Assembly (NCBI GenBank): GCA_964393605.1
Contig: CAYMUL010000019.1
Coordinates: 1 to 64,000, forward strand
Direction: 5' to 3'
Length of the DNA stretch: 64,000 nt
Source: CAYMUL01 sp964393605
GTDB lineage: Bacteria; Bacteroidota; Ignavibacteria; Ignavibacteriales; Ignavibacteriaceae
The stretch's first letter is position 1; each line of letters starts with the position of its first letter. Position numbers and translations under genes: made by a program. Below are positions 9,434 through 19,241 of the stretch, piece by piece. The notes under the pieces are model-generated. The model was not told the origin of the DNA, ran no database searches, and saw nothing but the letters and a program-made list of their open reading frames with translations.

Positions 9434-12400
9434 ATGAAATATTTTTTATTTTTATTTGTGATGAGCTTGAGCAATTTGGTTGCTCAGGCTTATCAACCTT
9501 CACTTTTTTCCTTTAAAGAAATAGAAGAAAAGAAAACTACAACCCCTTCGCTTGTTCGCATTTGTGCTGTAATGGTTGAATTCCAAACCGATAACGACGG
9601 CACGACTTACGGCGACGGAAAATTCAATTCTATTTATTCGGAGAACCACGGAACATCTATCATCGATCCGTTGCCTCACGATAAAACTTATTTTGAATCG
9701 CATCTTGAATTTGCAGTGAACTATTTTAACAAAGTGTCGAAAGGGAAAACGCAAATTCAATACACTGTTTTACCCAATATTATCACGGTTAATCAAACGA
9801 TGCGCAATTATTCGCCGCCGATAAATTCAACAGACTTCACACCAATCGGAAATTTTACGCAGGAAGTTTGGACGAAAGCTGATTCGGCTCATCCGGGATT
9901 TAATTTTAATCAATACGATCTCTTCGCAATTTTTCATGCGGGAGTAGGAAGAGATGTTTCACTCCCCGGAAGTCTCGGCAACGAAAGAGATATTCCCTCT
10001 GTTTATTTGGGGTTGAACAAGTTACAAGAATTTTTCGGTTCATCCTTCTCCGGTTTTGATGTTTCAAATAATACTTTTAAAATTTCAAATAGTATGATTC
10101 TTCCTCAAACAGAGAGCAGAGAGCAATCAACTTTCGGAGGAAAAGTTCTTTATGAAATTACGATTAACGGATTGATTGCTTCTTCAATCGGGAGTTATTT
10201 GGGTTTGCCCGATTTGTTCGATACGAAAACCGGATTGAGCGCAATCGGTCGTTTCGGATTGATGGATGGGCAGGCAATCTTTGCTTACAACGGTGCATTT
10301 CCCCCCGAACCTTCCGCATGGGAAAAAATATTTTTGGGTTGGGAAACTCCTGTTGTGCTTAATAATTTTGAAGGAGATTTGAACTTAACGGCTTCTGCGT
10401 TCGCGGGATTAGCAGATACAACAATTGTAAAAATTCCAATCGGAAATAAAGAATATTTTTTAGTTGAGAATCGACAGCGTGATATAAATAATAACGGCGC
10501 AAAAGTAATTGTTGTGAACAACGGAGCTCAACATACACTATCTTTTCCGAAAGATACAACCGGCTTTTACAGCTATGATATTCGCGATCTTGACGGAGTT
10601 GTAATTAATGTCGATGAATTTGATTGGGCTCTGCCGGGAAAGGGAATTGTAATTTGGCACATCGATGAAAATATTATTGAACAAAAAATTTCCGTAAATC
10701 AAGTTAATGCAAATCCATCTCTGCGCGGCGTGGATGTTGAAGAGGCGGACGGAATTCAAGATATCGGCATCGAGTTTCAAACCATCTTCGGAGATATTTT
10801 AGTCGGCGAAGGAACGGATGAAGATTTTTGGTTTTCGGACAACGACGCTGAACTATATAAAAATAGATTTTCATCCGATACTCGTCCTTCTTCCAAAACA
10901 AATGCAGATGCAAACACGCAAATTACTTTGAAGAATTTTTCTTCGAACGGAAATAAAATGTCTTTCACTTTGAGCAAGTCTGATGCGGAGATAAAGTTTA
11001 ACTTCTCTAAAAATTTAGCTTCACTTTCCGGTACAATTTGGAATGACCGCGCTAATAATTCATTAACGATTCTGCCTTCGGTTGCGCAGTCAAGTTCAAA
11101 CAAAATTGAAGCGGATGAATTGTTACTCTTCGCAGATACAAAACTTTATCGTTTCAATCATCAGGGAAATTTAATCGACTCGATACAAAATTTCTCTACA
11201 AGAAAACCGACTGCTTTTAGCAATGGTTCATATTCGCTTGTCGTCGGTTGCAAAGATGATAAGATTAATCTTTTAATTAAAAATGGAACCTCGATTTCAC
11301 TAAAAATTTTTACGGCGAGCGAAGCAGGACTTAACTTCAACACGATTTATAAAACTGCGTCAGAGCAGATTTATCTTTTCATCGGAACGAACAGCGGAAA
11401 AATTCTTAAATATTCTTTACAAAACATTTTGAGCGATCAGTTGGATTTTATTTCGAAAGATAGTCTCTCAAAATCGGGTGAAGTTGCGAAAGTTGTCGTT
11501 AGCGAAGATGGATATTTCGTTGTGCAAAAAAAGGCAAACGGCGGTTATCATCTTTACGAAAATACGAAAGGATATTTTTTTGAATCGAGTACAGATTCTT
11601 TTTTCAATGCCGCACTCACTTACGATGAGAACGGAAAAAAACTTTTTGCAATATCGCATCTGAATTCAAATCCTTACTTCTTTAAAGAAGGGGAGAAATT
11701 CGCTGTATCGCTGATTAATAATTATAAAAATAATTTAATGATTGCCGATCTGAATTCGGATGGCAATAATTATTTTGTTGTGAATTCTGATGTTGGATTG
11801 GAAGCATTAAATTTAAGCGGTTCGAATCTCGATAATTTTCCATTAAGCGAATCAGTTGCGAAAAATGGATTTGCAGTCGCACAATTATCTGCGAATAATT
11901 CTGCACACATTCTCGGTTCAAATCGCGGTTCAATTTACGCCGTTAATTCTTCGAACGGAAAATTAGATTCCCGATTTCCTCTGCAAATTTCTACAGGCAC
12001 CGGATTTGATTGCCCGCCGATTTTCTATTCCACGAACGGTTCTGATCTTGCTTTACTTGCCATTGATGATCAGGCAAATTTGATTTCATGGACTTTGGGT
12101 ACGAATAGCGGCAAAGTTTTTTGGAATTCGGACAACGGAAGTTTGCAAAACAATTCTGTATTCGCCGCCGCAAGTTCATCAAACAAAGAAAACAGATTTT
12201 TCCCCGCGAGTAAATGTTATAATTATCCGAATCCCGTCTATGGTGCGAAAACTTTCATCCGTTATTTTGTGAATGAAAATTCTTCCATCAAAATAAAAAT
12301 ATTTGATTTAGCCGGAGATTTTGTTGCAGAGTTGAATGATAATGCAATCGGAGGTATGGATAACGAAACTGCGTGGGATGTTTCTTCAATTCAGAGCGGT

Positions 12401-12481
12401 GTCTATCTTGCGTCAGTTGAAGCAACAGGCTCAAGCGGCAAAACAGAAACCAATATCATTAAAATTGCTGTAGTGAAATAA
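9434..12481 (+). CDS. Secreted M6-like pseudo-peptidase with type IX sorting domain
   Basis: Exported 1015-residue protein: signal peptide (MKYFLFLFVMSLSNLVAQ), an N-terminal half resembling M6/immune-inhibitor-A metalloproteases, a propeller-like middle, and a type A sorting domain at the end (CYNYPNPVYGAKTFIRYF). The M6 landmark GLPDLFD (257-263) and a GRFGLMDGQ block are present, but the zinc motif expected just before it (HEFGHxLGLPDLYD) reads SSIGSYLGLPDLFD, so the HEXXH residues are Ser250, Ser251 and Ser254. It is therefore unlikely to be an active zinc protease. It follows porV by 6 bases, a position that suggests a structural or cargo role tied to the secretion machinery. The M6 relation is good; the role is inference. 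Confidence 0.8.
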   Translation: MKYFLFLFVMSLSNLVAQAYQPSLFSFKEIEEKKTTTPSLVRICAVMVEFQTDNDGTTYGDGKFNSIYSENHGTSIIDPLPHDKTYFESHLEFAVNYFNKVSKGKTQIQYTVLPNIITVNQTMRNYSPPINSTDFTPIGNFTQEVWTKADSAHPGFNFNQYDLFAIFHAGVGRDVSLPGSLGNERDIPSVYLGLNKLQEFFGSSFSGFDVSNNTFKISNSMILPQTESREQSTFGGKVLYEITINGLIASSIGSYLGLPDLFDTKTGLSAIGRFGLMDGQAIFAYNGAFPPEPSAWEKIFLGWETPVVLNNFEGDLNLTASAFAGLADTTIVKIPIGNKEYFLVENRQRDINNNGAKVIVVNNGAQHTLSFPKDTTGFYSYDIRDLDGVVINVDEFDWALPGKGIVIWHIDENIIEQKISVNQVNANPSLRGVDVEEADGIQDIGIEFQTIFGDILVGEGTDEDFWFSDNDAELYKNRFSSDTRPSSKTNADANTQITLKNFSSNGNKMSFTLSKSDAEIKFNFSKNLASLSGTIWNDRANNSLTILPSVAQSSSNKIEADELLLFADTKLYRFNHQGNLIDSIQNFSTRKPTAFSNGSYSLVVGCKDDKINLLIKNGTSISLKIFTASEAGLNFNTIYKTASEQIYLFIGTNSGKILKYSLQNILSDQLDFISKDSLSKSGEVAKVVVSEDGYFVVQKKANGGYHLYENTKGYFFESSTDSFFNAALTYDENGKKLFAISHLNSNPYFFKEGEKFAVSLINNYKNNLMIADLNSDGNNYFVVNSDVGLEALNLSGSNLDNFPLSESVAKNGFAVAQLSANNSAHILGSNRGSIYAVNSSNGKLDSRFPLQISTGTGFDCPPIFYSTNGSDLALLAIDDQANLISWTLGTNSGKVFWNSDNGSLQNNSVFAAASSSNKENRFFPASKCYNYPNPVYGAKTFIRYFVNENSSIKIKIFDLAGDFVAELNDNAIGGMDNETAWDVSSIQSGVYLASVEATGSSGKTETNIIKIAVVK

Positions 12482-12524
12482 AAATTTTTCTGCTTTCGCT
12501 ACTTAACTAAAAACGAATTACATC

Positions 12525-15500
12525 TTGAAAATAAAATACTCACTTCTATTTATTCTATTATTAATAGCCGGTAAAACTTCGGCACAGTTCACCGAGTTTC
12601 ATCCCGAGTTGAAATGGTACACGATAAAAGGAAAACACTGCGTTGTTCATTATCACGAAGGCACCGAACGTACCGCGCGCATTATTGCAAAAATCGGTGA
12701 TGAAGTTTGGCAACCGATTACTTCTCTTTATGAATATGAACCCGAACTTGTTCACTACGTTGTTAAAGATATCGATGACTATTCGAACGGCGCGACTTAT
12801 TTCTTCGACAACAAAATTGAGATATGGACGAGCGCACTTGATTTTGAACTTCGCGGCGAACACAATTGGTTGCGCAATGTTATCTCGCATGAATTCACTC
12901 ATCTCGTACAAATACAAGCATCGCTGAAAGCTTCGCGCCAAATTCCGGCGATCTATTTTCAATACTTAAATTATGAAGACGAACGCCGCCCCGATATTCT
13001 TTACGGCTTCCCAAATTTTATTGTTTCATATCCGCTTGCGGCGATCAATATGCCTGCCTGGTTTGCGGAAGGAACTGCTCAATATATGCGCAAAGAATTT
13101 GATTACGATAAATGGGATTCGCAACGCGACATGATTCTTCGTTCTTATGTTCTTGATGACAAAATGTTGACGTGGAATCAAATGGGTGTTTTTGAAAAGA
13201 CAAGTCTCGGCAACGAATCGGTGTACAATTCCGGTTTTGCGCTGACGCGATTCATTGCGCAAAAATTTGGTGAAGATAAATTACGATTGATCACAAAGCG
13301 GCTCGGTGCATGGAAAAATTTTACTTTCGATGCCGCAGTGGAAGACGTTCTCGGAATTTCCGGACAAGAACTTTACAATGAATGGAAAAGTGAACTCAAA
13401 AAAATCTACACAAATCAAACAGCACAAATCAATCTTAAAAAAATTGAAGGCGAAGAAATTCTTTCCGAAGGTTTTGGAAATACTCATCCAATTTTTTCCA
13501 AAGATGGAAAAAAGATTTACTACGTCTCGAATAAAAATTCCGACTACTTTTCTCCCTCAGGAATTTATGAATACGATATTGAAACGAAAGAAAGCAAACT
13601 TCTGCTTCTCGGCGTTCGCACTCAATTTTCTTTAACCGATGATAACAAAATTATTTTTTCGAAATTGACCGATGATAATCCTAACTGGTACAACGTTCAC
13701 GATATTTTTGAATATGATTTAACTACAAAAGAAGAGAAGCGTTTGACTCTCAATCTCCGTGCGAATCAACCCAACCTTTCTCACGACGGTACTAAAATTG
13801 TTTTTCTTTTTCAGAAAGATGGAACAACGAATTTGGGAATTGTAAATCGCGATGGAAGTAATTTTACTGCGTTAACTTCATTTGAAAACGGCGAACAAGT
13901 TTTTAATCCAAAATTTTCGCCCGATGATTCAGAAATTTATTTTGAATATTCGTTTCATCACGGTAAAGATATTGCAAAACTGAATTTGAGTTCGTACAAA
14001 ATGGATTTTGTTTTGAATGATGAACACGACGAGAGAAATCCATTTTTAATTTCGAGCGAGAAGATGATTTATTCATCTGACGAAAGCGGCATCTTTAATC
14101 TTTACGAATATAATTTGAAAACTGAAACGAGGCGGCAAATCACAAATGTAATCGGAGGCACATTCCATGCGGCGGCGGATAATCAGAACAATATTGTTTA
14201 TTCCGGTTACACTTCCTCCGGATTTAAAATATTTTTACTTGATGATGACGGTAATGAAATTGATTTGTCAAACTTCTCTTACATAAAACATAAAAACTTT
14301 CCACTCGGCGAAGATAATCCGAATGGTGACATTGCTAAATTCAATCTTGACGCTTTAAGAAATTTTAATGATCGCGTAGTTTCGAGTGATACTGCGGTTA
14401 CATACTCCGGTTCATTTTCTAAAATTACTTTTTTCCCATTAATCCGTTTTGACAATTACAACAAATCAAATTCTTTTTCAGAAAAAATAAAACCGGGTGT
14501 GTACGTAACTTCAAGTGATATGTTGAATCGATATTCGTTCTTCGCCGGTGCGGCTACAAACAGCCGTTGGGAACGCGATCTCTTTTTAGTTTTCGATTAT
14601 CGGAACAAATTACCTTTGCTTTATAACATCGGATTGAAACCCGAACTTTCGCTTGAAGTTTATAACATCAGCCGCAAAGCTGATGTTGAAATTTTTATCG
14701 ATGAATTTCCTGCAATCAATACAGATGTTACATATAATCTGTTTGAAGTTGATCTTGCGGTGCGGCATAGAATTTTCAGCCGCGAACAGGAACTAGAAAT
14801 TCGCTACGCATTTTCCCGTTACACTGCAACAATAGGAAGTTTCATCATCCCAAATTTGAACGCGCTTTATCCCACCAGCGATGATACATATTTAATTGGC
14901 AGTAATTTTTTATTGAAATATACTTTTGCAACTTATGAGAGAAGCGTTGATACCGATATAAATCCCGTCGGTGCTCGAATAGAACTTCGTTACAATTTTG
15001 AATTGAATAAATTTAATCCCGATGGCGAATACACAGTTGAAAGCGGAATGTTGATTCCTCAGTATAAACATTATGATTTTCATCGACTTGAAATCAACAC
15101 AAACTATTCGATGAAACTTTTCGCATCGCACACACTTGCACTGAAATTAAAGGGGGGAACGATTTTTGGTGCGGAAGTTCCCGACTTTTTCGATTTCTAT
15201 ATCGGCGGATTGGTTGGCATGAAAGCTTATCCATTCTATTCGATTAGCGGGAATGAAATGTTTCTCGCAAATCTAACTTATCGACTCCCTTTGTGGAAAA
15301 ATATCGATGCGAAAGTTGGGCATTTGTATATCGATAAAATTTTCTTTTCCGTTTATGGCGATCTCGGCGATGCTTGGAATGGAAATCCTTCTTCACACAA
15401 TAAAATAAAAAAAGGAGCCGGCACGGAACTCCGTTTTGCGTTGAACTCATTCTATCTTTTCCCGACTTCAATATTCGTAAATGCCGCTTATGGCTTTGAT

Positions 15501-15590
15501 AAATTTGAACGCATCGCGCGAGATAAAATTGTAAGCTACGGAAATGAGTGGAGATTTTACGGCGGTGTTCTTTTCGGTTTTGATTTTTAA
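12525..15590 (+). CDS. Exported peptidase-like / WD40-propeller / outer-membrane barrel protein
   Basis: Large (1021 residues) exported protein. It opens at a TTG (12525) with a clear signal peptide ending TSAQ; no ATG offers that. Residues about 30-290 look like a gluzincin-type metallopeptidase domain: HEFTH at 122-126 and a downstream WFAEGTAQYM that would supply the glutamate ligand. About 300-620 is a TolB/PD40-type beta-propeller (repeated units such as FSKDGKKIYYVSN, LSHDGTKIVFLF, FSPDDSEIYFEYS). About 650-1021 is rich in amphipathic strands and resembles a surface-antigen/Omp85-like barrel. It contrasts with its neighbour upstream, whose zinc motif is lost. Probably outer-membrane located; the substrate is unknown. 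Confidence 0.75.
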   Translation: MKIKYSLLFILLLIAGKTSAQFTEFHPELKWYTIKGKHCVVHYHEGTERTARIIAKIGDEVWQPITSLYEYEPELVHYVVKDIDDYSNGATYFFDNKIEIWTSALDFELRGEHNWLRNVISHEFTHLVQIQASLKASRQIPAIYFQYLNYEDERRPDILYGFPNFIVSYPLAAINMPAWFAEGTAQYMRKEFDYDKWDSQRDMILRSYVLDDKMLTWNQMGVFEKTSLGNESVYNSGFALTRFIAQKFGEDKLRLITKRLGAWKNFTFDAAVEDVLGISGQELYNEWKSELKKIYTNQTAQINLKKIEGEEILSEGFGNTHPIFSKDGKKIYYVSNKNSDYFSPSGIYEYDIETKESKLLLLGVRTQFSLTDDNKIIFSKLTDDNPNWYNVHDIFEYDLTTKEEKRLTLNLRANQPNLSHDGTKIVFLFQKDGTTNLGIVNRDGSNFTALTSFENGEQVFNPKFSPDDSEIYFEYSFHHGKDIAKLNLSSYKMDFVLNDEHDERNPFLISSEKMIYSSDESGIFNLYEYNLKTETRRQITNVIGGTFHAAADNQNNIVYSGYTSSGFKIFLLDDDGNEIDLSNFSYIKHKNFPLGEDNPNGDIAKFNLDALRNFNDRVVSSDTAVTYSGSFSKITFFPLIRFDNYNKSNSFSEKIKPGVYVTSSDMLNRYSFFAGAATNSRWERDLFLVFDYRNKLPLLYNIGLKPELSLEVYNISRKADVEIFIDEFPAINTDVTYNLFEVDLAVRHRIFSREQELEIRYAFSRYTATIGSFIIPNLNALYPTSDDTYLIGSNFLLKYTFATYERSVDTDINPVGARIELRYNFELNKFNPDGEYTVESGMLIPQYKHYDFHRLEINTNYSMKLFASHTLALKLKGGTIFGAEVPDFFDFYIGGLVGMKAYPFYSISGNEMFLANLTYRLPLWKNIDAKVGHLYIDKIFFSVYGDLGDAWNGNPSSHNKIKKGAGTELRFALNSFYLFPTSIFVNAAYGFDKFERIARDKIVSYGNEWRFYGGVLFGFDF

Positions 15591-15601
15591 TTGAGGTTAA
15601 A

Positions 15602-16462
15602 ATGAACAAATTATTTTTTTTCTTTTTACTATTTCTGCTTTCAAATTTAACCGCGCAGGAAAAGAATTTTCAACTCACGGGAAATTTGCATCACGATTCG
15701 AAAATTCTTTTTGTCGAAGAGAATATTTCTAAATATAATTTGTTGTCAACATCTTCTGCTGAAAAAAAATCTCCGATGCTTGCAGGAATTTTTTCACTCG
15801 TTCTTCCCGGTGCTGGTGAAATTTACGCGGAAAGTTATTGGAAAGCAGGAATCTTTTTAGCCGTTGAAGCTACTGCAATCGCAATCGGTTTGAGCTACGA
15901 TAAAAAAGGGAATGACAAAACAATCGACTTTCAAAATTATGCAAATGAAAATTGGAGCGTTGTAAAATATGCGCAGTGGCTACTCGCCAATAAAGCCGCA
16001 CTCGGAATTCCGGCATCGTGTACTATCACTATCAATCCCAATACTTCGTTAATGCCGTGGGAAAGAGTGAATTGGACTGAGCTAAATATTTGCGAAGAAA
16101 AATTTTCTCATAAACTTGAACAATTCGGACATCAGCAATATTATGAAATGATTGGAAAGTATCCACAGTTCAATCATGGTTGGATCGATCAACTTGATGA
16201 TGCGACTGCCGAGTACAATGCGAATTTAACACCGATGTTTTTATCTTATGCAGGGATGCGCGGGAAAGCGAACGATTATTACAACATCGCCACCAAATCA
16301 GTTTTGGTAATTTACATCAATCATTTTTTGAGTGCGCTCGATGGCGTTTGGTCTGCAATAAGTTTTAATAAAGATTTGCAACTAACCTATCGTTATGAAG
16401 AAAATTATTTTGCACAAAAACTTGAATTGATGCCGACAGTCAATTTGAAATATTCATTTTGA
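15602..16462 (+). CDS. Exported/membrane protein of unknown function, DUF5683-like
   Basis: A 286-residue protein with a signal peptide (MNKLFFFFLLFLLSNLTAQ) and a good Shine-Dalgarno (GAGG, 6 bases before the ATG). The region KSPMLAGIFSLVLPGAGEIY, followed by a hydrophobic segment, has the PGaGqiY pattern of DUF5683-type small membrane proteins. The middle (about 95-220) has no match I recognise, and another hydrophobic patch lies near 235-260. It closes the porU-porV block, 11 bases after the previous gene, so co-expression with the secretion genes is likely. No function is assigned. Confidence 0.65.
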   Translation: MNKLFFFFLLFLLSNLTAQEKNFQLTGNLHHDSKILFVEENISKYNLLSTSSAEKKSPMLAGIFSLVLPGAGEIYAESYWKAGIFLAVEATAIAIGLSYDKKGNDKTIDFQNYANENWSVVKYAQWLLANKAALGIPASCTITINPNTSLMPWERVNWTELNICEEKFSHKLEQFGHQQYYEMIGKYPQFNHGWIDQLDDATAEYNANLTPMFLSYAGMRGKANDYYNIATKSVLVIYINHFLSALDGVWSAISFNKDLQLTYRYEENYFAQKLELMPTVNLKYSF

Positions 16463-16542
16463 TTTTATTGTGAAGTTTTTTTCGTTTGCAAAAAAGAACT
16501 TCAACTCCACTCCAAAAATCTAATTAACAGAGATTGAATTAG

Positions 16543-16550
16543 TATATTTG
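16543..16550 (+). promoter_or_regulatory. Candidate Bacteroidota-type -7 element before der
   Basis: TATATTTG fits the TAnnTTTG core promoter element of Bacteroidota and ends 25 bases before the der ATG. No convincing -33 TTG at the usual distance was found, so this is a tentative site. It would start the der-flavoprotein-upp-TPR transcript. Confidence 0.35.
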
Positions 16551-16575
16551 CACGCAAAAATATTTTAAAGAAAAC

Positions 16576-17886
16576 ATGAACACACCAGTAGTTGTAATTA
16601 TCGGTCGCCCGAACGTCGGCAAATCAACGCTCTTCAATCGATTGGTCGGGAAAAAAGACGCCATAGTCGATGATGTAAGCGGAGTAACGCGCGACAGAAA
16701 TTACGGCGAAGTTGAATGGGCAGGAAAAGAATTTCGATTAATCGATACCGGCGGCTACGTTCCCGATTCAGAAAATATTTTTGAAAGTGAAATTCGTGAA
16801 CAAGTAAAAATCGGAATTTCCGAATCCGATATTATTATATTTTTAGTCGATGGCAGAGACGGCATCACTCCCATGGATACCGAAATTGCAAAACTTCTTC
16901 GAAGTTCTTCTAAAAAATCTTTTCTTGTTGTGAATAAAATTGACAACGAAAAACTTGATAACCATGCTTTAGAATTTTATGAGTTAGGGCTTGGCGAACC
17001 CTACCAACTATCTGCGCTTGTTGGTAGGAACATCGGTGATTTTTTAGATTTGATTACTTCTGAGTTTGAATCATTTCAAACAGACGAAAAAGATACACGA
17101 TTAAAAATTACGATTGTCGGAAAACCGAACGTCGGGAAATCATCATTAACAAATGCGCTACTCGGAGTTGAGCGAAGCATCGTTACAGATATTCCGGGAA
17201 CAACGCGCGATAGTCTAAATTCTGTTCTGAAATTTTACGGCGAAGAAATTGTATTGATTGATACTGCCGGGCTGAGAAAAAAATCTAAAGTCTCGGAAAA
17301 CATTGAATACTATTCCACAATTCGCACACTAAAATCTATCGCCGAGTGTGATGTTACAATTTTATTAGTTGATGCGCAGGATGGTTTGCAAAATCAAGAT
17401 CAAAAAATTATTGATGAAGCATTGCGTAGAAGGAAAGGTTTAATTATCGCAATCAACAAATGGGATTTGATCGAGAAGGATACAAACACTGCCGCAAAAT
17501 TTGAAAAGGAAGTAATCGGTAAATTGGGAAGTATCGATTATGTACCGGTGATTTTTATCTCCGCGTTAACTAAACAAAGAATTTTTAAGTTGATAACTCT
17601 CGCGAAAGAAATTCAAACCGAAAGAAGTAAAAAAATTCCCACAAACGAGTTGAACGAATACATTCTCGAAGTAATAAAAACTATTCCGCCACCTACAACT
17701 CACACCGGCAAAGAAGTTCGCATAAAATATGTAACACAAGTCGGCGATTACTATCCGATATTTCTTTTCTTCTGCAATTATCCGAAACATGTTTCCGATT
17801 CGTACCGTAGATTCTTAGAAAAACAAATTCGGGAGAAGTTCGGATTCAAGGGAGTTCCATTCACGCTTTCATTCAGAGAGAAGTGA
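16576..17886 (+). CDS. der: Ribosome-assembly GTPase Der (EngA)
   Basis: Essential double-GTPase of large-subunit ribosome assembly. Two G domains in tandem are visible: GRPNVGKSTLFN near residue 10 and GKPNVGKSSLTN near residue 184, each followed by its DTGG/DTAG and NKID/NKWD motifs (IDTGGY, NKID; IDTAGL, NKWD). The C-terminal KH-like domain (about 350-436) is present. Length 436 is normal. The stop codon TGA overlaps the ATG of the next gene by one base, so der heads a four-gene unit of overlapping genes. Confidence 0.98.
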   Translation: MNTPVVVIIGRPNVGKSTLFNRLVGKKDAIVDDVSGVTRDRNYGEVEWAGKEFRLIDTGGYVPDSENIFESEIREQVKIGISESDIIIFLVDGRDGITPMDTEIAKLLRSSSKKSFLVVNKIDNEKLDNHALEFYELGLGEPYQLSALVGRNIGDFLDLITSEFESFQTDEKDTRLKITIVGKPNVGKSSLTNALLGVERSIVTDIPGTTRDSLNSVLKFYGEEIVLIDTAGLRKKSKVSENIEYYSTIRTLKSIAECDVTILLVDAQDGLQNQDQKIIDEALRRRKGLIIAINKWDLIEKDTNTAAKFEKEVIGKLGSIDYVPVIFISALTKQRIFKLITLAKEIQTERSKKIPTNELNEYILEVIKTIPPPTTHTGKEVRIKYVTQVGDYYPIFLFFCNYPKHVSDSYRRFLEKQIREKFGFKGVPFTLSFREK

Positions 17887-19241
17887 TGGCGCAGAAAAAA
17901 ATAATTGTAATTGGCGGAAATGCGGCTGGTCCCGCGGCGGCGGCAAAAGCAAAACGAGTTGATCCTTCCGCAGAAGTAATCATGATTGAAGCATCGCCTT
18001 TCATTTCAACCGGAACGTGCGAACTGCCTTATTTAATTTCCGGTTTGATTGACGATTACAAAAAAATAATTTTTTACGACGATAAAAATTTTTATGACGA
18101 AAAAGGTGTGCGAGTTTATACAAAACATTTTGTCGAAGCCATTGATAGACGAAATAAAAAAATTGCCGTTCGAAATTTGGCTGACGGAAGTTTGTATAAC
18201 TTCGATTACACTTCGCTGATTCTCGCAACGGGTTCGAACTCAAAACCGATCTTTTCACTCGCACCCAATTTGCAAAATTGTTTTTACTTCAAGAATGTGA
18301 ACGATTTCTTAAAACTTTCGAACTTCCTTCAAAGTTCCGCAAAAAAATTAGCGGTGATTGGTTCAGGATTTATCGGTATGGAAATGATTGACGCACTTTC
18401 TCAATGCGGTCATGAAATTATTGTTTTTGAAAAAGAAAATTATCCGATGCCTTCGGCGGAAATTCCAATTCAAAAATTAATTTTCGAAATGCTGAATAAA
18501 AATTCTCGCATCGAATTTATCGGCGGAGAAAAAAATGTTGAATGGATTATCAACGGAAACAAAATTATTGCCGCGAAGATTGGCTCGAGATTGATTGATG
18601 TTGACGGTGCGGTTGTTTCAATAGGATTTGAACCGAATAGTTCGCTTGCACTGAGCGCGGGTTTGCAACTTGGAAATTTTTCGGGAATTCGTGTGAATAA
18701 AAAATTACAAACGACCGATGCATCCATTTACGCAGCAGGGGATTGTATTGAATCCAAAAATTTTATTACAAATCAGTTTGAATTTTTTCCAATCGCAACT
18801 CTCGCACAAAAAGGCGGGCACGTTGCAGGTGAAAATTCCGTCGGCGGAAATGCTGTTTTCAATTCGGTGATAAAAAATATTTCTGTAAAAATATTTGAAA
18901 ACTATTTTGCTCAAGTCGGCTTGACTGAAAATGAAGCCACGAAAAATAATTTTTCTGCAACGTACGTTGAAAGTGTATCGAACAATCTTGTTGAAGTCAT
19001 GCCCGACTCAAAATCAATTTACGGAAAAATTGTTTTTGAAAAAGGAAGCAGACGCATTCTCGGCGCGTCATTTCTCGGCGGAAGGGAAGTGGATGGATTT
19101 TCTAATCTGATTTCTTCAATGATTTTGCAAAGAAGTCCGATTGATCTGCTCGCGAAAATAAATTACAATTACACTCCGCCGTTGAGCCCGTTTGTAAATC
19201 TTTTATCAATCCTCGGTAGAAAGGCGATACAACAAAAATGA
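17886..19241 (+). CDS. FAD-dependent pyridine nucleotide-disulfide oxidoreductase, CoA-disulfide reductase/NADH oxidase type
   Basis: Flavoprotein of 451 residues. Rossmann motifs GGNAAGPAAAA (10-20, FAD) and VIGSGFIGMEM (NAD(P)H) are present, and the single catalytic cysteine Cys45 lies in STGTCELPYLISG, matching the SFxxCGLPY of CoA-disulfide reductases and NADH oxidases (Cys43 in the staphylococcal enzyme). A C-terminal dimerisation domain follows (about 325-445). Reaction is probably NAD(P)H-dependent reduction of a CoA disulfide, persulfide or O2; sequence alone cannot choose. The start is ATG 17886, overlapping the der stop; a GTG three bases earlier is possible. Its 3' end overlaps upp in an ATGA. 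Confidence 0.87.
   Translation: MAQKKIIVIGGNAAGPAAAAKAKRVDPSAEVIMIEASPFISTGTCELPYLISGLIDDYKKIIFYDDKNFYDEKGVRVYTKHFVEAIDRRNKKIAVRNLADGSLYNFDYTSLILATGSNSKPIFSLAPNLQNCFYFKNVNDFLKLSNFLQSSAKKLAVIGSGFIGMEMIDALSQCGHEIIVFEKENYPMPSAEIPIQKLIFEMLNKNSRIEFIGGEKNVEWIINGNKIIAAKIGSRLIDVDGAVVSIGFEPNSSLALSAGLQLGNFSGIRVNKKLQTTDASIYAAGDCIESKNFITNQFEFFPIATLAQKGGHVAGENSVGGNAVFNSVIKNISVKIFENYFAQVGLTENEATKNNFSATYVESVSNNLVEVMPDSKSIYGKIVFEKGSRRILGASFLGGREVDGFSNLISSMILQRSPIDLLAKINYNYTPPLSPFVNLLSILGRKAIQQK

Noticed and set aside
16472..16502. GAAGTT/AACTTC hairpin after the porU block as terminator
   Set aside because: The stem is A/T-rich with a bulge and no T-run follows it on the plus strand.
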